Source of the DNA: CAZISM01 sp964541895
GTDB taxonomy: Bacteria; Zhuqueibacterota; Zhuqueibacteria; Residuimicrobiales; Residuimicrobiaceae
Direction: 5' to 3'
Length of the DNA stretch: 12,597 bases
Assembly (NCBI GenBank): GCA_964541895.1
Contig: CAZISM010000145.1
Coordinates: forward strand, 1-12,597
In this document: in pieces, positions 1-7,721 of the stretch
How positions within the stretch are numbered: position 1 is the stretch's first letter
How the letters are laid out: each line of letters opens with the position of its first letter
Position numbers and translations under genes: made by a program
The notes under the pieces: generated by a model
What the model saw: only the letters and a program-made list of their open reading frames with translations
The model's database searches: none
Told to the model about the DNA's origin: nothing

Positions 1-153
1 TTTAGAGCCAAATACGACAACAATCCCAAATCCTTTCTTGGTCGGCTTTGGCGATGGCATATCAACTGGTGCCCGGGCTGGAACGCCTATATGAAATCGC
101 TGCCCCGGGAGGAACAGACCCATATCCAGCAAAAATATCAGTGTAAAAGCTGA
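1..153 (+). CDS. C-terminal end of a small Trp-rich protein of unknown function (5' partial)
   Basis: Frame 1 is open from the window edge to a TGA at 151-153 and gives the last 50 residues of a protein whose start lies outside the window. The fragment contains a compact aromatic/Cys block, WRWHINWCPGW, at fragment residues 17-27, followed by a charged helix-like tail (YMKSLPREEQ) and a final Cys at 48. The block holds four Trp, one His and one Cys, and the CPGW turn could support metal or cofactor binding, but that is a guess. I do not recognise the family. The reading frame looks real because its composition is unusual yet patterned, it ends cleanly, and a 139-base gap follows before the next gene. 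The downstream neighbour is a cysteine-rich putative redox protein, so a related role is possible. Confidence 0.55.
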   Translation, partial: FRAKYDNNPKSFLGRLWRWHINWCPGWNAYMKSLPREEQTHIQQKYQCKS

Positions 154-292
154 ATGAGTCATTAGCCGGTCAAAGGGACGCCCGTATACGCGAACAAGAC
201 ATTGGTGTATATCAGCGGTTTCCATTCTTGACCGTTTTGCGTAACAGACAACCCGTCATACCATACTATTAATAATTCTTTGAGGCCAATCC
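154..292. other. Intergenic region upstream of the C_GCAxxG gene
   Basis: This is 139 bases with no gene. It holds a 7-base inverted repeat, CGGTCAA at 167-173 and TTGACCG at 228-234, separated by a 54-base loop. That is too far apart for a convincing terminator. The second arm contains a TTGACC that resembles a -35 box, but no good -10 box lies about 17 bases downstream. The stretch 256-282 is AT-rich. A promoter for the gene at 293 probably lies here, but I cannot place it. Confidence 0.3.
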
Positions 293-739
293 TTGACTTC
301 AGCCACTCTCTCCGATTCCCTGCAGCGTTTCCGCGACGGCTCCAACTGCGCCCAGGCCGTGTTGGCTACCTATTTTCGCTTGCTGGGCTACGATGAAAGC
401 CTGGCGCACAGAATGGGCGCCGGCCTCGGCGGTGGCATCGGCCGCAAACAATATGTATGCGGCGCGGTCAATGCCGGCGCTATGGTGCTCTCCCTCATCT
501 ATGGCAACGCCGATCCTAAAGACACCGAGCGTAAAGAGGCCACTTCGCTTCTGGTAAGAGAATACATGGAAGCCTTCGAAAGGGAGTTTCGTACCAGTCA
601 ATGCCGCGACCTGCTGGGCATGGATACCAGCACGCCGGAAGGCAGAAAACAAGCCGCAGCCGCAGGCCTGTTTGATACGGTATGTGTTGCGTGCATTACC
701 AGGGTATGTGAACTGGTCGATAAACACGTGCCTGTGTGA
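293..739 (+). CDS. C_GCAxxG_C_C family putative redox-active protein
   Basis: This 148-aa protein fits the C_GCAxxG_C_C family (small putative redox proteins, also called Cys-rich domain proteins) in length and cysteine layout. C19 lies in the N-terminal NCAQAV motif, and C56 lies in VCGAVNAGAMVL, the counterpart of the family's GCAxxG core. C104 is in QCRDLLG, and C131, C134 and C139 form a C-terminal cluster. The glycine-rich run GAGLGGGIGR at residues 42-51 precedes the core, as is typical. The biochemical role of the family is not established; the cysteines suggest thiol redox or metal binding. The start is TTG at 293: an in-frame TGA at 281-283 rules out a longer form, and GAGG at 282-285 lies 7 bases upstream. 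No signal peptide is seen, so it is probably cytoplasmic. A VOC-fold gene follows after 62 bases on the same strand. Confidence 0.85.
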   Translation: MTSATLSDSLQRFRDGSNCAQAVLATYFRLLGYDESLAHRMGAGLGGGIGRKQYVCGAVNAGAMVLSLIYGNADPKDTERKEATSLLVREYMEAFEREFRTSQCRDLLGMDTSTPEGRKQAAAAGLFDTVCVACITRVCELVDKHVPV

Positions 740-801
740 AACTGCGACCACAATAACCTCAGAAGCAAAAGCATTTAAGAACAATCGCAAGAGGTAAAAT
801 C

Positions 802-1197
802 ATGAAACGCGTAACCGGTATCGGCGGTATTTTTATCAAGGCCAAGGACCCGGAAAAGCTGCGGAACTGGTACCAGGAGCATCTCGGCATTGAGGTAAAA
901 CCCTGGGGCGGCACCGCCTTTCTTTGGCAGGACGACGATTCACCACAGCGGCAAGGTGTCACCGTTTGGTCCATTATGCCCATGGACACCCCTTACTTCA
1001 ATCCATCTACGGCACCTTTTATGGTCAATTATCGCGTGCAGGAATTGGCGCCGCTCCTGGCTCAACTTCGCAAAGAGGGGTGCTCGGTGGATGACCATAC
1101 CGAAGAATCTGCCTATGGCAAATTCGGCTGGGTGATGGATCCGGAAGGCAATCGCGTCGAATTGTGGGAACCGCCGCCAAGCCCCATGCCGGAATAG
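802..1197 (+). CDS. VOC-fold (glyoxalase/bleomycin resistance-like) protein
   Basis: This 131-aa protein has the single-domain vicinal oxygen chelate pattern of two beta-alpha-beta-beta-beta modules. The first runs from a strand at GIGGIFIKAKDP (residues 6-17) through the helix LRNWYQEHLGI to the strand TAFLWQ. The second runs from APFMVNYRVQ (71-80) through the helix LAPLLAQLRKEG to the conserved ending GWVMDPEGNRVELWEP (109-124). The DPxGNxxELWEP ending is the family hallmark, and E120 is the usual metal-ligand position. The His often found on the first strand is replaced (F11 region), so metal-dependent glyoxalase activity cannot be assumed; many members of unknown activity look like this. 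ATG at 802 is supported by GAGG at 791-794, 7 bases upstream. It may be co-transcribed with the C_GCAxxG gene 62 bases upstream. Substrate unknown. Confidence 0.85.
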   Translation: MKRVTGIGGIFIKAKDPEKLRNWYQEHLGIEVKPWGGTAFLWQDDDSPQRQGVTVWSIMPMDTPYFNPSTAPFMVNYRVQELAPLLAQLRKEGCSVDDHTEESAYGKFGWVMDPEGNRVELWEPPPSPMPE

Positions 1198-1245
1198 CGC
1201 CACACATTCTGCGAAGCAACCGATCGGTCGCGCACATTCAAAACC

Positions 1246-1250
1246 TGGAG
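1246..1250 (+). promoter_or_regulatory. Ribosome binding site that decides the start of the 1260 gene
   Basis: TGGAG at 1246-1250 sits 9 bases before ATG 1260 and directly abuts ATG 1251. This spacing favours 1260. The longer in-frame opening from ATG 1164 would overlap the VOC gene and put an unlikely polar stretch ahead of the signal peptide. Confidence 0.6.
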
Positions 1251-1259
1251 ATGCCAAAG

Positions 1260-4200
1260 ATGAACCTGCTGAAATTCTGCTTCTGGTTAGAAAGAGTGTA
1301 CAAGCCGGGTTGCTTCGCTTTTATCATCCTTTGCCAATCGCTCATGCCGGCGCATGCTGCCTTGAACGTCCAGCTCGTTGTCAAAGAAAACGCAGGCGTC
1401 AATTCAGTCGGCTTTCCCACCAGTGTGGTCGTCCCTTTAGCCAAAGGACAATATTTCAGCACAACCGGATTGGGCATGGCGGAAATTCCCTCCCAGGTGG
1501 AGGTGCTGGAGCGATGGCCTGGTGACAACAGTCTTCGCCATGTGCTGGTGCATTTTCAAGCCAATGTTAACAGCAATGCAAATGCACTTTACACCTTTGC
1601 CGCCAATGGGCAGCGCTCAGTGACCACACCCGTGACGGTGCTCGACAACACCAACGAGGTTCAGGTAACCACTGGCTCTCTCAAGTTTACTATCAACAAG
1701 CTCTCTTTCACTATCATCGATCAACTCTGGCTGGATCAAAACGGCAATGGCCTGTTTGAATCTGGCGAGCAAATTATATCCTCGCACCCACAGAACGGCG
1801 GGGTCTTTGTACCGCGCAGCCAGGCCGGCGCCACACAGTACGATGCGGCACAAGGCCGCGTGCAGGTCACCCTGGAAGAGAGCGGACCGCTGCGCGCCGT
1901 TGTCCGCGTCAGCATGCCGGCCCGCTTTGTCTCCACCACAAACCATCTGCATGGGTTTGCCGTTCGTATCTATGCATATGCTGGAAAGCCATTTATCAAA
2001 ATAGACTATCAGCTGCAAAACTCGGATAAAACCGTGGTTCGATCCTGGCCGCTCTATTTTGAAGAAATGGATCTGGATTTTCGCCTGAATCTCGACAACA
2101 ATGCCACCATCAAATTCGGCATCGGTAACGGATCGATCAGGACAGCGTCGCTCGCATCTGGCAGCCGCCTCGCCCAAGAGATGCATAATCGATGCAAGAT
2201 TTACAATCTGCAAACAGGGGCGGCCACCTATGACTCCGGCACCCTGAGCAGCGGCACCGGACCTGAAGGATTTGTGGACGTCAGCGATGCCCAGCGCGGT
2301 GTTTCCGCTGTAATCCGCAATTTCTGGCAAACCTGGCCTAATGGCCTGCAAGTAGATGCGCAGAAAAAACTGTCTGTACAACTCTTTCCTTCCTGGAGCT
2401 GTCAATGGTATGACCATCGCTTCTCTCCCACCGGTTTGTACTGGCTGGAAGACATGCAACACGTTTACAAAGAAGTGTTGCTGAATTTTCATGGCGCTGA
2501 CGTGCCGGACCGGGACCTTGTCAATCTGGCCAATACCTTTCAGCTTCCTCCTGTTGCCTGCGTGCCGCTCGAATGGTATCGCAACACCAAAGCGACGTTG
2601 GACCTCGGCGGTATGATACCGCCGGATGCCGCCATTCCCGACCACGAAGATCGTAGACAGCCTGATTATCAGGCAGACGGATTTGATCCGGCAGACTGGT
2701 TCAACGCTTCAGGTCCTTATTATGGCGCCGGATGGGTCAACTTTTACGACCCGGAGCCAGGCTATCGCTCCTCCGCCTGCGTTCCGGGTGGCTGGCCATA
2801 TAGCGGCGCCGACTTTGTCGCCACAGGCAATCCTGCAGACTATTTTATCGCAGAAGCTCATGCCATGGCTGAGCTCAATTTGCGTCCGCAATGGATGGCC
2901 GATTATTCTCATAATTCAGACTGGGCTCTGTTACAGTTGTCTGAAAATCCATATTGTGGCGGAAGATGGCGTATTTTTGATGGAATGGTCGGAACGGTCT
3001 TTGCCGCTCCGCCTTTGCCAGGCACCATGTCCGCAGATGAAACGCCGGTCTATTACGCACGCGACGACCAGCACGGCTGGTTCTATCATGTGGCTGAAGC
3101 CTATTGGCTTACGGCCAATCCCTGGATCAGGGATTGGTATCGATTTGTCGCCGAGTTCCGCAGAGTACGGCTCGAACGGCTGGACCCCTATCCGGATTTT
3201 TCCAGTCGAGCCACAGGCCATGCCCTGAATCACGTGCTGCAGGCCGGTCGCGTGGTCGGTGATCAGCAGATCCTGAATCGTTTCCGCAATCATATTGCCA
3301 ATTATCTGCGCCCTGAACAGGATCATTATTTCGGCGATCAGAAATTGAGTGTTGAGGATGCCGGCGGCGGATTTCAGACCGGTTACCTGGTGCGCACCAT
3401 TATCGATTACCTTGAAGAGATAAAAGCCAAGGGCGACTGGCAGGCCTATGCTGAGGGTTTCAATTATTTATCGGGATTTATGGAATGGAACTATAACTTT
3501 GGCAATTTCCCGTACTATTTTGATGCCCGCAGCGGTGGCACCGGCATATCCAGCGGCACTGGGTTGAGCATGATTGATCCGCAATCGTGGTACTATTGGC
3601 ACACCGGCAGGTCAAAATACTGGCGGCACATCAATGCCTTCATCAACACCGGTACTCATTGCGGCGGCGATCCTCCTTGCGAACAACCTTATGGCAACTT
3701 TGACGACTGGTCAGGCCAATTTGAAGGACGCTATTATTTGTATGTCAAACATTCTTCCCGGCCAGATACAATTCCACCGGCCCGCGTCAACGACTTGAGC
3801 GTGATAACAGAAGGACCTGGCGTGCGTTTACAATGGACAGCACCCGCTGGTGCCGAGTCCGGACGATACCATATTGTCTGGAGTAACAAGCCTGTTGTCG
3901 AACAGCACTCACTGGACACCACTCGCTGTAACTGGTGGGCCGCTGAAGTGATCGGGCCAGATCTGGCGCCGACGCCTGGTAATCGGCAATCCCTTTACGT
4001 CAGCGTTCCAGATCACTATCGTGGCAAGCGCTTATATTTTTCGCTGTTCACTTTTGACGCTCAGGATAATATGAGCACAATGTCCAATATCGCTTCACTG
4101 GTTTCAACATCGGTAACCGGCCAGGAGGAGCAGGCGCCCCTGCGCCCTGCTCTGCTGCAGAACTATCCCAATCCGATGAACCCTGCTACCATCATTCGCT

Positions 4201-4418
4201 ATTCCTTGTCCCAAGCTGCCTGGGTGCGCATCACCATTTTTAATGCGAGCGGAGCCATGGTGCGCACACTGGTTGACGCGGATCAGCCGGCCGGCGAGTA
4301 TGAAACCAGCTGGAATGGAAAGGATGATCGGGATGTCGCTGTCGCTGCAGGATTGTACTTGTATCGCATGCAAACCGACTCTTTCGAAAAGACGGGCAAA
4401 ATGCTGCTGGTTCGTTGA
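1260..4418 (+). CDS. Secreted multidomain protein, PcRGLX/YetA-like (putative exo-rhamnogalacturonan lyase) with FN3-like and C-terminal sorting domains
   Basis: This is 1052 aa from ATG 1260. Residues 1-33 form a Sec-type signal peptide: basic start, hydrophobic core CFAFIILCQSLM, and AHA before the likely cut at 33/34. Residues about 34-115 look like the N-terminal RIFT-barrel module of the PcRGLX/YetA family (VQLVVKENAG, GFPTSVVVPLAKGQ, WPGDNSLRHVLVHF). Residues about 180-290 match the beta-sandwich that follows (ESGPLRAVVRVS, GKPFIKIDYQLQNSD). Residues about 530-820 are Trp/Tyr-rich and helical, as in the alpha/alpha-toroid (HGWFYHVAEAYWLTANPWIR). From D836 to about 950 there is a fibronectin-III-like module (PPARVNDLSV, GVRLQWTAPAG), and residues 965-1052 are a sorting domain. 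In the family, PcRGLX removes unsaturated disaccharides from rhamnogalacturonan I; that activity here is inferred from my recall of the fold order, with no catalytic residue confirmed. The HAD gene starts 8 bases after its stop. Confidence 0.6.
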   Translation: MNLLKFCFWLERVYKPGCFAFIILCQSLMPAHAALNVQLVVKENAGVNSVGFPTSVVVPLAKGQYFSTTGLGMAEIPSQVEVLERWPGDNSLRHVLVHFQANVNSNANALYTFAANGQRSVTTPVTVLDNTNEVQVTTGSLKFTINKLSFTIIDQLWLDQNGNGLFESGEQIISSHPQNGGVFVPRSQAGATQYDAAQGRVQVTLEESGPLRAVVRVSMPARFVSTTNHLHGFAVRIYAYAGKPFIKIDYQLQNSDKTVVRSWPLYFEEMDLDFRLNLDNNATIKFGIGNGSIRTASLASGSRLAQEMHNRCKIYNLQTGAATYDSGTLSSGTGPEGFVDVSDAQRGVSAVIRNFWQTWPNGLQVDAQKKLSVQLFPSWSCQWYDHRFSPTGLYWLEDMQHVYKEVLLNFHGADVPDRDLVNLANTFQLPPVACVPLEWYRNTKATLDLGGMIPPDAAIPDHEDRRQPDYQADGFDPADWFNASGPYYGAGWVNFYDPEPGYRSSACVPGGWPYSGADFVATGNPADYFIAEAHAMAELNLRPQWMADYSHNSDWALLQLSENPYCGGRWRIFDGMVGTVFAAPPLPGTMSADETPVYYARDDQHGWFYHVAEAYWLTANPWIRDWYRFVAEFRRVRLERLDPYPDFSSRATGHALNHVLQAGRVVGDQQILNRFRNHIANYLRPEQDHYFGDQKLSVEDAGGGFQTGYLVRTIIDYLEEIKAKGDWQAYAEGFNYLSGFMEWNYNFGNFPYYFDARSGGTGISSGTGLSMIDPQSWYYWHTGRSKYWRHINAFINTGTHCGGDPPCEQPYGNFDDWSGQFEGRYYLYVKHSSRPDTIPPARVNDLSVITEGPGVRLQWTAPAGAESGRYHIVWSNKPVVEQHSLDTTRCNWWAAEVIGPDLAPTPGNRQSLYVSVPDHYRGKRLYFSLFTFDAQDNMSTMSNIASLVSTSVTGQEEQAPLRPALLQNYPNPMNPATIIRYSLSQAAWVRITIFNASGAMVRTLVDADQPAGEYETSWNGKDDRDVAVAAGLYLYRMQTDSFEKTGKMLLVR
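4152..4415 (+). other. FlgD-like type-A C-terminal sorting domain of the lyase-like protein
   Basis: These bases encode the last 88 residues (965-1052) of the large secreted protein. Hallmarks are LLQNYPNPMNP at the start, IRYSL, a strand VRITIFNASG, the turn LVDADQPAGEY, WNGKDDRDVAVAAGLYLYRM, and the basic ending GKMLLVR. In FCB bacteria such tails direct proteins through a type IX-like route and are often cleaved during surface attachment. The domain is the same length as, and clearly paralogous to, the tail of the sulfatase at 9477-9740. Confidence 0.85.
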
Positions 4419-4426
4419 ATTTTTGA

Positions 4427-5197
4427 TTGCGATCCGAATACGCACCCGGAGTGCACAGTCTGGAACAACACACTGTTAAATTAAAAGCGACAAGAACCAT
4501 CCGCGCCCTCGCGTTCGACGTGTTTGGCACCGTGGTGGACTGGCGATCATCGATTATCCAGGCAGGCCAACGCCTCACGCTGGAAAAGGGAATACAGGCC
4601 GACTGGAACAGGTTTGCTATTGCCTGGCGCCAAGGCTATTCACAAATCATCAATCAAGTGCGTAATGGCACGCGACCCTGGACCAATATAGAGGATCTGC
4701 TGCGACTCGTTTTAAACGATTTGCTTGTGCAGTTCAAAATCCAGGGGCTCTCTGAAGATGAGATAGACCAGCTCAATCGCGTCTGGCGCAGATTGCAGCC
4801 GTGGCCTGATGCGGTGGTCGGCCTGACCCGGTTGCGCAAGCGCTACATCATCGCAACCCTTTCGAACGCCAACATTTCACTCCTGGAAGAATTGACCAGA
4901 CAATTCGCGCTGCCCTGGGACTGCCTGTTATCGGCAGAGCTGTGCCGGCGCTACAAGCCGGACCTTGAAGTGTATCTGATGGCCGCGCAGTTATTGGACC
5001 TGCCGCCGGACCAAATCATGATGATTGCTTCGCACCAAGGTGATTTGACAGCCGCACATCAGGTTGGTTTTGCCACCGCTTTTGTGCACCGGCCTCGCGA
5101 ATTCGGCGCCGATTACATACCTGGAAAAGATGCTCCTAACACGGCGGATATACTTGTGTCGGATTTTATCGATCTGGCCCGGCAATTGCATGCCTGA
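4427..5197 (+). CDS. HAD-superfamily hydrolase, haloacid dehalogenase type II-like
   Basis: This 256-aa protein carries the four HAD motifs, numbered from TTG 4427. Motif I is AFDVFGTVVDW with nucleophile D31. Motif II is ATLSN with S146/N147. Motif III is RYKPDLEVY with K177 and Y183. Motif IV is ASHQGDLTAA with D206. Residues about 45-130 form the helical cap of type II dehalogenase relatives. In true L-2-haloacid dehalogenases motif IV carries Ser and Asn at the positions occupied here by A201 and H203, so dehalogenation is doubtful; a phosphatase or other small-molecule role is as likely. The start is uncertain. TTG 4427 follows an in-frame TGA at 4424-4426 and has no clear ribosome binding site; GTG 4451 is the alternative and would give 248 aa. 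Only 8 bases separate it from the upstream lyase-like gene, and GH36 follows after 37 bases, so it is probably part of one operon. Cytoplasmic. Confidence 0.85.
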   Translation: MRSEYAPGVHSLEQHTVKLKATRTIRALAFDVFGTVVDWRSSIIQAGQRLTLEKGIQADWNRFAIAWRQGYSQIINQVRNGTRPWTNIEDLLRLVLNDLLVQFKIQGLSEDEIDQLNRVWRRLQPWPDAVVGLTRLRKRYIIATLSNANISLLEELTRQFALPWDCLLSAELCRRYKPDLEVYLMAAQLLDLPPDQIMMIASHQGDLTAAHQVGFATAFVHRPREFGADYIPGKDAPNTADILVSDFIDLARQLHA

Positions 5198-5201
5198 GTT
5201 A

Positions 5202-5215
5202 TATTCTGCAGAATA
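5202..5215. promoter_or_regulatory. 14-bp perfect palindrome, possible operator
   Basis: TATTCTGCAGAATA reads identically on both strands. It lies in the 37-base gap between the HAD stop (5195-5197) and the GH36 start (5235). There is no loop, so it suits a dimeric DNA-binding protein better than a terminator hairpin, and the A-rich bases after it (AAAAG) are not a T-tract. A perfect 14-mer is expected roughly once by chance in a window this size, so its position is the only thing in its favour. Confidence 0.25.
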
Positions 5216-5234
5216 AAAAGTCAAAACAGGATTA

Positions 5235-7721
5235 ATGATGACCATGTCGGAACCTCTAAGCCGTAGAAAATTTTCTGAAATCCTCACACTTTCCGGCGCC
5301 TCGGCGGTATTGGCATCTGCTTCTCCCTCTCTATCCCGGCCGGAAGCTGAAAACACGGCGAGCATAAAGAACGATTATTTCACCCTTGTCTTTCGCCTGG
5401 GTGCAGGCAGGTTCGATATCCTCCGCCGAGACGGCACGCCACTATTGCGCAATGGCACGGTCCGCGTTAATCTGGATTCCGGCAGGCGGTCCATAGCCGA
5501 CTCCGCCTTTATACACACGGCCGATTCACGATCCGTTCGCGATGAGCTCGGCACAGGTGCTCAGTTCATCGTCACTTCCCGCGACAAAAGTGCCAAGATT
5601 TATATCGAATCGCGTTTTACGTTCTATGACAACAGCAGCGCCATTACCATCGAAGCCAGATACCGTAACGACTCCTCTCGTACCGCTGTCTTGAAAAGCA
5701 TTGAACCACTGTGTCTGCGTGAATCGGAAGGCGGTATGTTGTACTGGGCCGGTACATCCAAAGTGCTAACGAACGGTGCCATGTATTATGACGCCGGCCA
5801 GCTACATGAACTCGGCACACCCTACAAAGCAGCCGAACCCTATGGGCCAACCAAAGGCGGCAGGATCACTCCGGATTTCCAGTTTCCGCACCCTGATCGC
5901 GTCCACAGCTGGTGGAACATCGGCCTGTTTCGCGGCTATGATACAGAAGGGCTGGTTTGCGGGTTCATCGAAAACGACAGCGGACTGGGGCAGATCATCC
6001 TGTCCCGATGCGCGAGCCGGGATCTGTCACTGTATACGGAAGCGGTGTTTGCGCCGATGACGCGCCTGGAACCAGGTCAATCCATCAGCTCCGGCCGTTT
6101 TATGATAACCCTTGCCGCAGATCCCTATTCGGCGCTGGAGCAGTATGCCGATGCCCTGGGAAAGCTATATCCACGGCCGAACCGCTCCATTGTGAACGGC
6201 TGGTGTGAATGGTTCTATACCTATGAATTCATAAGCGAAGAAGAGGTAATCCGAAATGCCGAATTTGCAGCAAAATATTTAAAACCGTTCGGCTTTGAAT
6301 ATATTCAGATCGATGAGGGCTATCAACGCTATCACGGCGACTGGGAAGGCAACGAACGGTTTCCGCATGGCATGAAATGGCTGGCGGACCGCATAAAATC
6401 GGTTGGTTTGCGCCCCGGCCTGTGGCTGGCTCCCTATGTTATTTCCGAACCGACTGAGGTTTTTCAAAAGCATCCTGAGTGGCTGTTGCGGCACAGCGAT
6501 GGTCGATTGATGCGAGTGGGTCCCTGGCCGAGTGAAGACACCGATTGGGCGCGCAACGAGAAGCCAAAACGTTATGGACTGGACATCACTCATCCGGGTG
6601 CGGCGGCCTGGCTGCACACTCTGTTTGACACCGCAGCGAACCAGTGGGGCTATGAAATGTTTAAAATAGATTTTGTCGCCTGGTCGCTGCTCTCCGCCCA
6701 CCACTATTACGATAAAACGGCCACGCCGGCCCAGGCGTATCGCAAAGGCATGGATATCATTCGCCGCGCCATCGGGCCGGACCGTCACCTCAATGATTGC
6801 GGGCCAGGGCCGGTTTCTGTTGGCTTGATGGACAGCATGCGCATCGACTGCGATCAGAATTATGGTTACGCCAAAGCAGCCTGGCAGCAGTATTTCCCCG
6901 ATTCGTCCAGCAGCGCCTCGGCAGCAGCCAAACGGTACTATTTTCACCAGCGGACCTGGATCAACGACGCCGATCACGTCTGTCTCCAAAACCTCTCTAT
7001 TCCCCAAGCTCAGGCCGCAGCCAGCATCATCGCCCTGAGCGGCGGCAACATCATCAGCGGCGATCGCCTGCCGGATCTTGATCCTGTCCGACTGGAAATA
7101 CTAAAAAAAATATATCCTTCCGCCGGGCAGGCCAGCCGGCCGGTAGACCTTTTTGACAGCGATCGTCCGACTGTTTTCAGCCTGCCGATCAAAAAGTCGT
7201 TCGGAGAATGGAGCATCGTCGGCTTTTTTAATCCCAGCCTTTCGGATACAAAGCGATACCAGTTCCCGCTGCAGCGCCTGTGGCTCAATCCAGGCAAAAC
7301 CTATCTGGCCTATGACTTTTGGCTGGAACGATTCATCGGCGAGATCAGCGGCCATATAGACCTTGACGTCCTGCCGGGACACGCGACCGTGCTGGCGTTG
7401 CATGAAAAACGGGATATCCCGCAGGTCCTTGCAACAGACCGACATGTCCTGCAGGGAGCGGTAGAGCTTGAGGACGTGGCCTGGGATGCCGCCACGCGTA
7501 CGCTGTCCGGAGTTTCGCTCGGGCCTCTGCATACGGCCCACAACGTGGCGGTCCATCTGGTGGAAAAAGTGGACTGGGTGCAGGGCAAGAGATCCATCCA
7601 TCACGATTTTGACGGCTATACTCTTAAATTGATGGATGAGCATATTCTTCGCGTGCACGTCCGTTTTGAACAATCAGAACGGGTGTCCTGGCGTATCGAA
7701 TTGGACGCCCTTGCGCGCTAG
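5235..7721 (+). CDS. GH36-like alpha-galactosidase (melibiase family), Tat-exported
   Basis: This is 828 aa. The N-terminus has a twin-arginine signal, SRRKF at residues 9-13, then a hydrophobic stretch ending near residue 35, so folded export to the periplasm is likely. Residues about 45-310 are the N-terminal beta-sandwich (IYIESRFTFYDNSS). Residues about 320-620 are the TIM barrel: GWCEWFYTY (from 322), YIQIDEGYQ (D360), LRPGLWLAPY, and MFKIDFVAW with D479 as the predicted nucleophile. SMRIDCDQNYGY holds D540 as the predicted acid/base (D538 is the alternative). Residues about 640-828 are C-terminal beta structure, longer at the end than typical. The family releases terminal alpha-galactose; related GH36/GH27-like enzymes act on other alpha-linked sugars, so substrate is inferred. 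No sorting tail is present. ATGs at 5235, 5238 and 5244 are in frame; AGGA at 5228-5231 fits 5238 about as well. It lies between the HAD and sulfatase genes. Confidence 0.85.
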   Translation: MMTMSEPLSRRKFSEILTLSGASAVLASASPSLSRPEAENTASIKNDYFTLVFRLGAGRFDILRRDGTPLLRNGTVRVNLDSGRRSIADSAFIHTADSRSVRDELGTGAQFIVTSRDKSAKIYIESRFTFYDNSSAITIEARYRNDSSRTAVLKSIEPLCLRESEGGMLYWAGTSKVLTNGAMYYDAGQLHELGTPYKAAEPYGPTKGGRITPDFQFPHPDRVHSWWNIGLFRGYDTEGLVCGFIENDSGLGQIILSRCASRDLSLYTEAVFAPMTRLEPGQSISSGRFMITLAADPYSALEQYADALGKLYPRPNRSIVNGWCEWFYTYEFISEEEVIRNAEFAAKYLKPFGFEYIQIDEGYQRYHGDWEGNERFPHGMKWLADRIKSVGLRPGLWLAPYVISEPTEVFQKHPEWLLRHSDGRLMRVGPWPSEDTDWARNEKPKRYGLDITHPGAAAWLHTLFDTAANQWGYEMFKIDFVAWSLLSAHHYYDKTATPAQAYRKGMDIIRRAIGPDRHLNDCGPGPVSVGLMDSMRIDCDQNYGYAKAAWQQYFPDSSSSASAAAKRYYFHQRTWINDADHVCLQNLSIPQAQAAASIIALSGGNIISGDRLPDLDPVRLEILKKIYPSAGQASRPVDLFDSDRPTVFSLPIKKSFGEWSIVGFFNPSLSDTKRYQFPLQRLWLNPGKTYLAYDFWLERFIGEISGHIDLDVLPGHATVLALHEKRDIPQVLATDRHVLQGAVELEDVAWDAATRTLSGVSLGPLHTAHNVAVHLVEKVDWVQGKRSIHHDFDGYTLKLMDEHILRVHVRFEQSERVSWRIELDALAR

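Noticed and set aside
167..234. CGGTCAA/TTGACCG inverted repeat as a terminator
   Set aside because: The arms are only 7 bases with a 54-base loop, and the following TTTT is too short to be a convincing T-tract.
299..790. A 163-codon - strand open frame across the C_GCAxxG gene
   Set aside because: The + strand protein has the family's cysteine pattern and a ribosome binding site; the antisense product has no recognisable feature.
1164..1259. Longer N-terminus for the lyase-like protein from ATG 1164
   Set aside because: It would overlap the VOC gene and place about 32 polar residues before a good signal peptide; the ribosome binding site at 1246-1250 favours 1260.
1617..2645. A 342-codon open frame on the - strand inside the lyase-like gene
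   Set aside because: It lies wholly antisense to a well-supported gene, has no recognisable domain and shows the mixed composition of a shadow frame.
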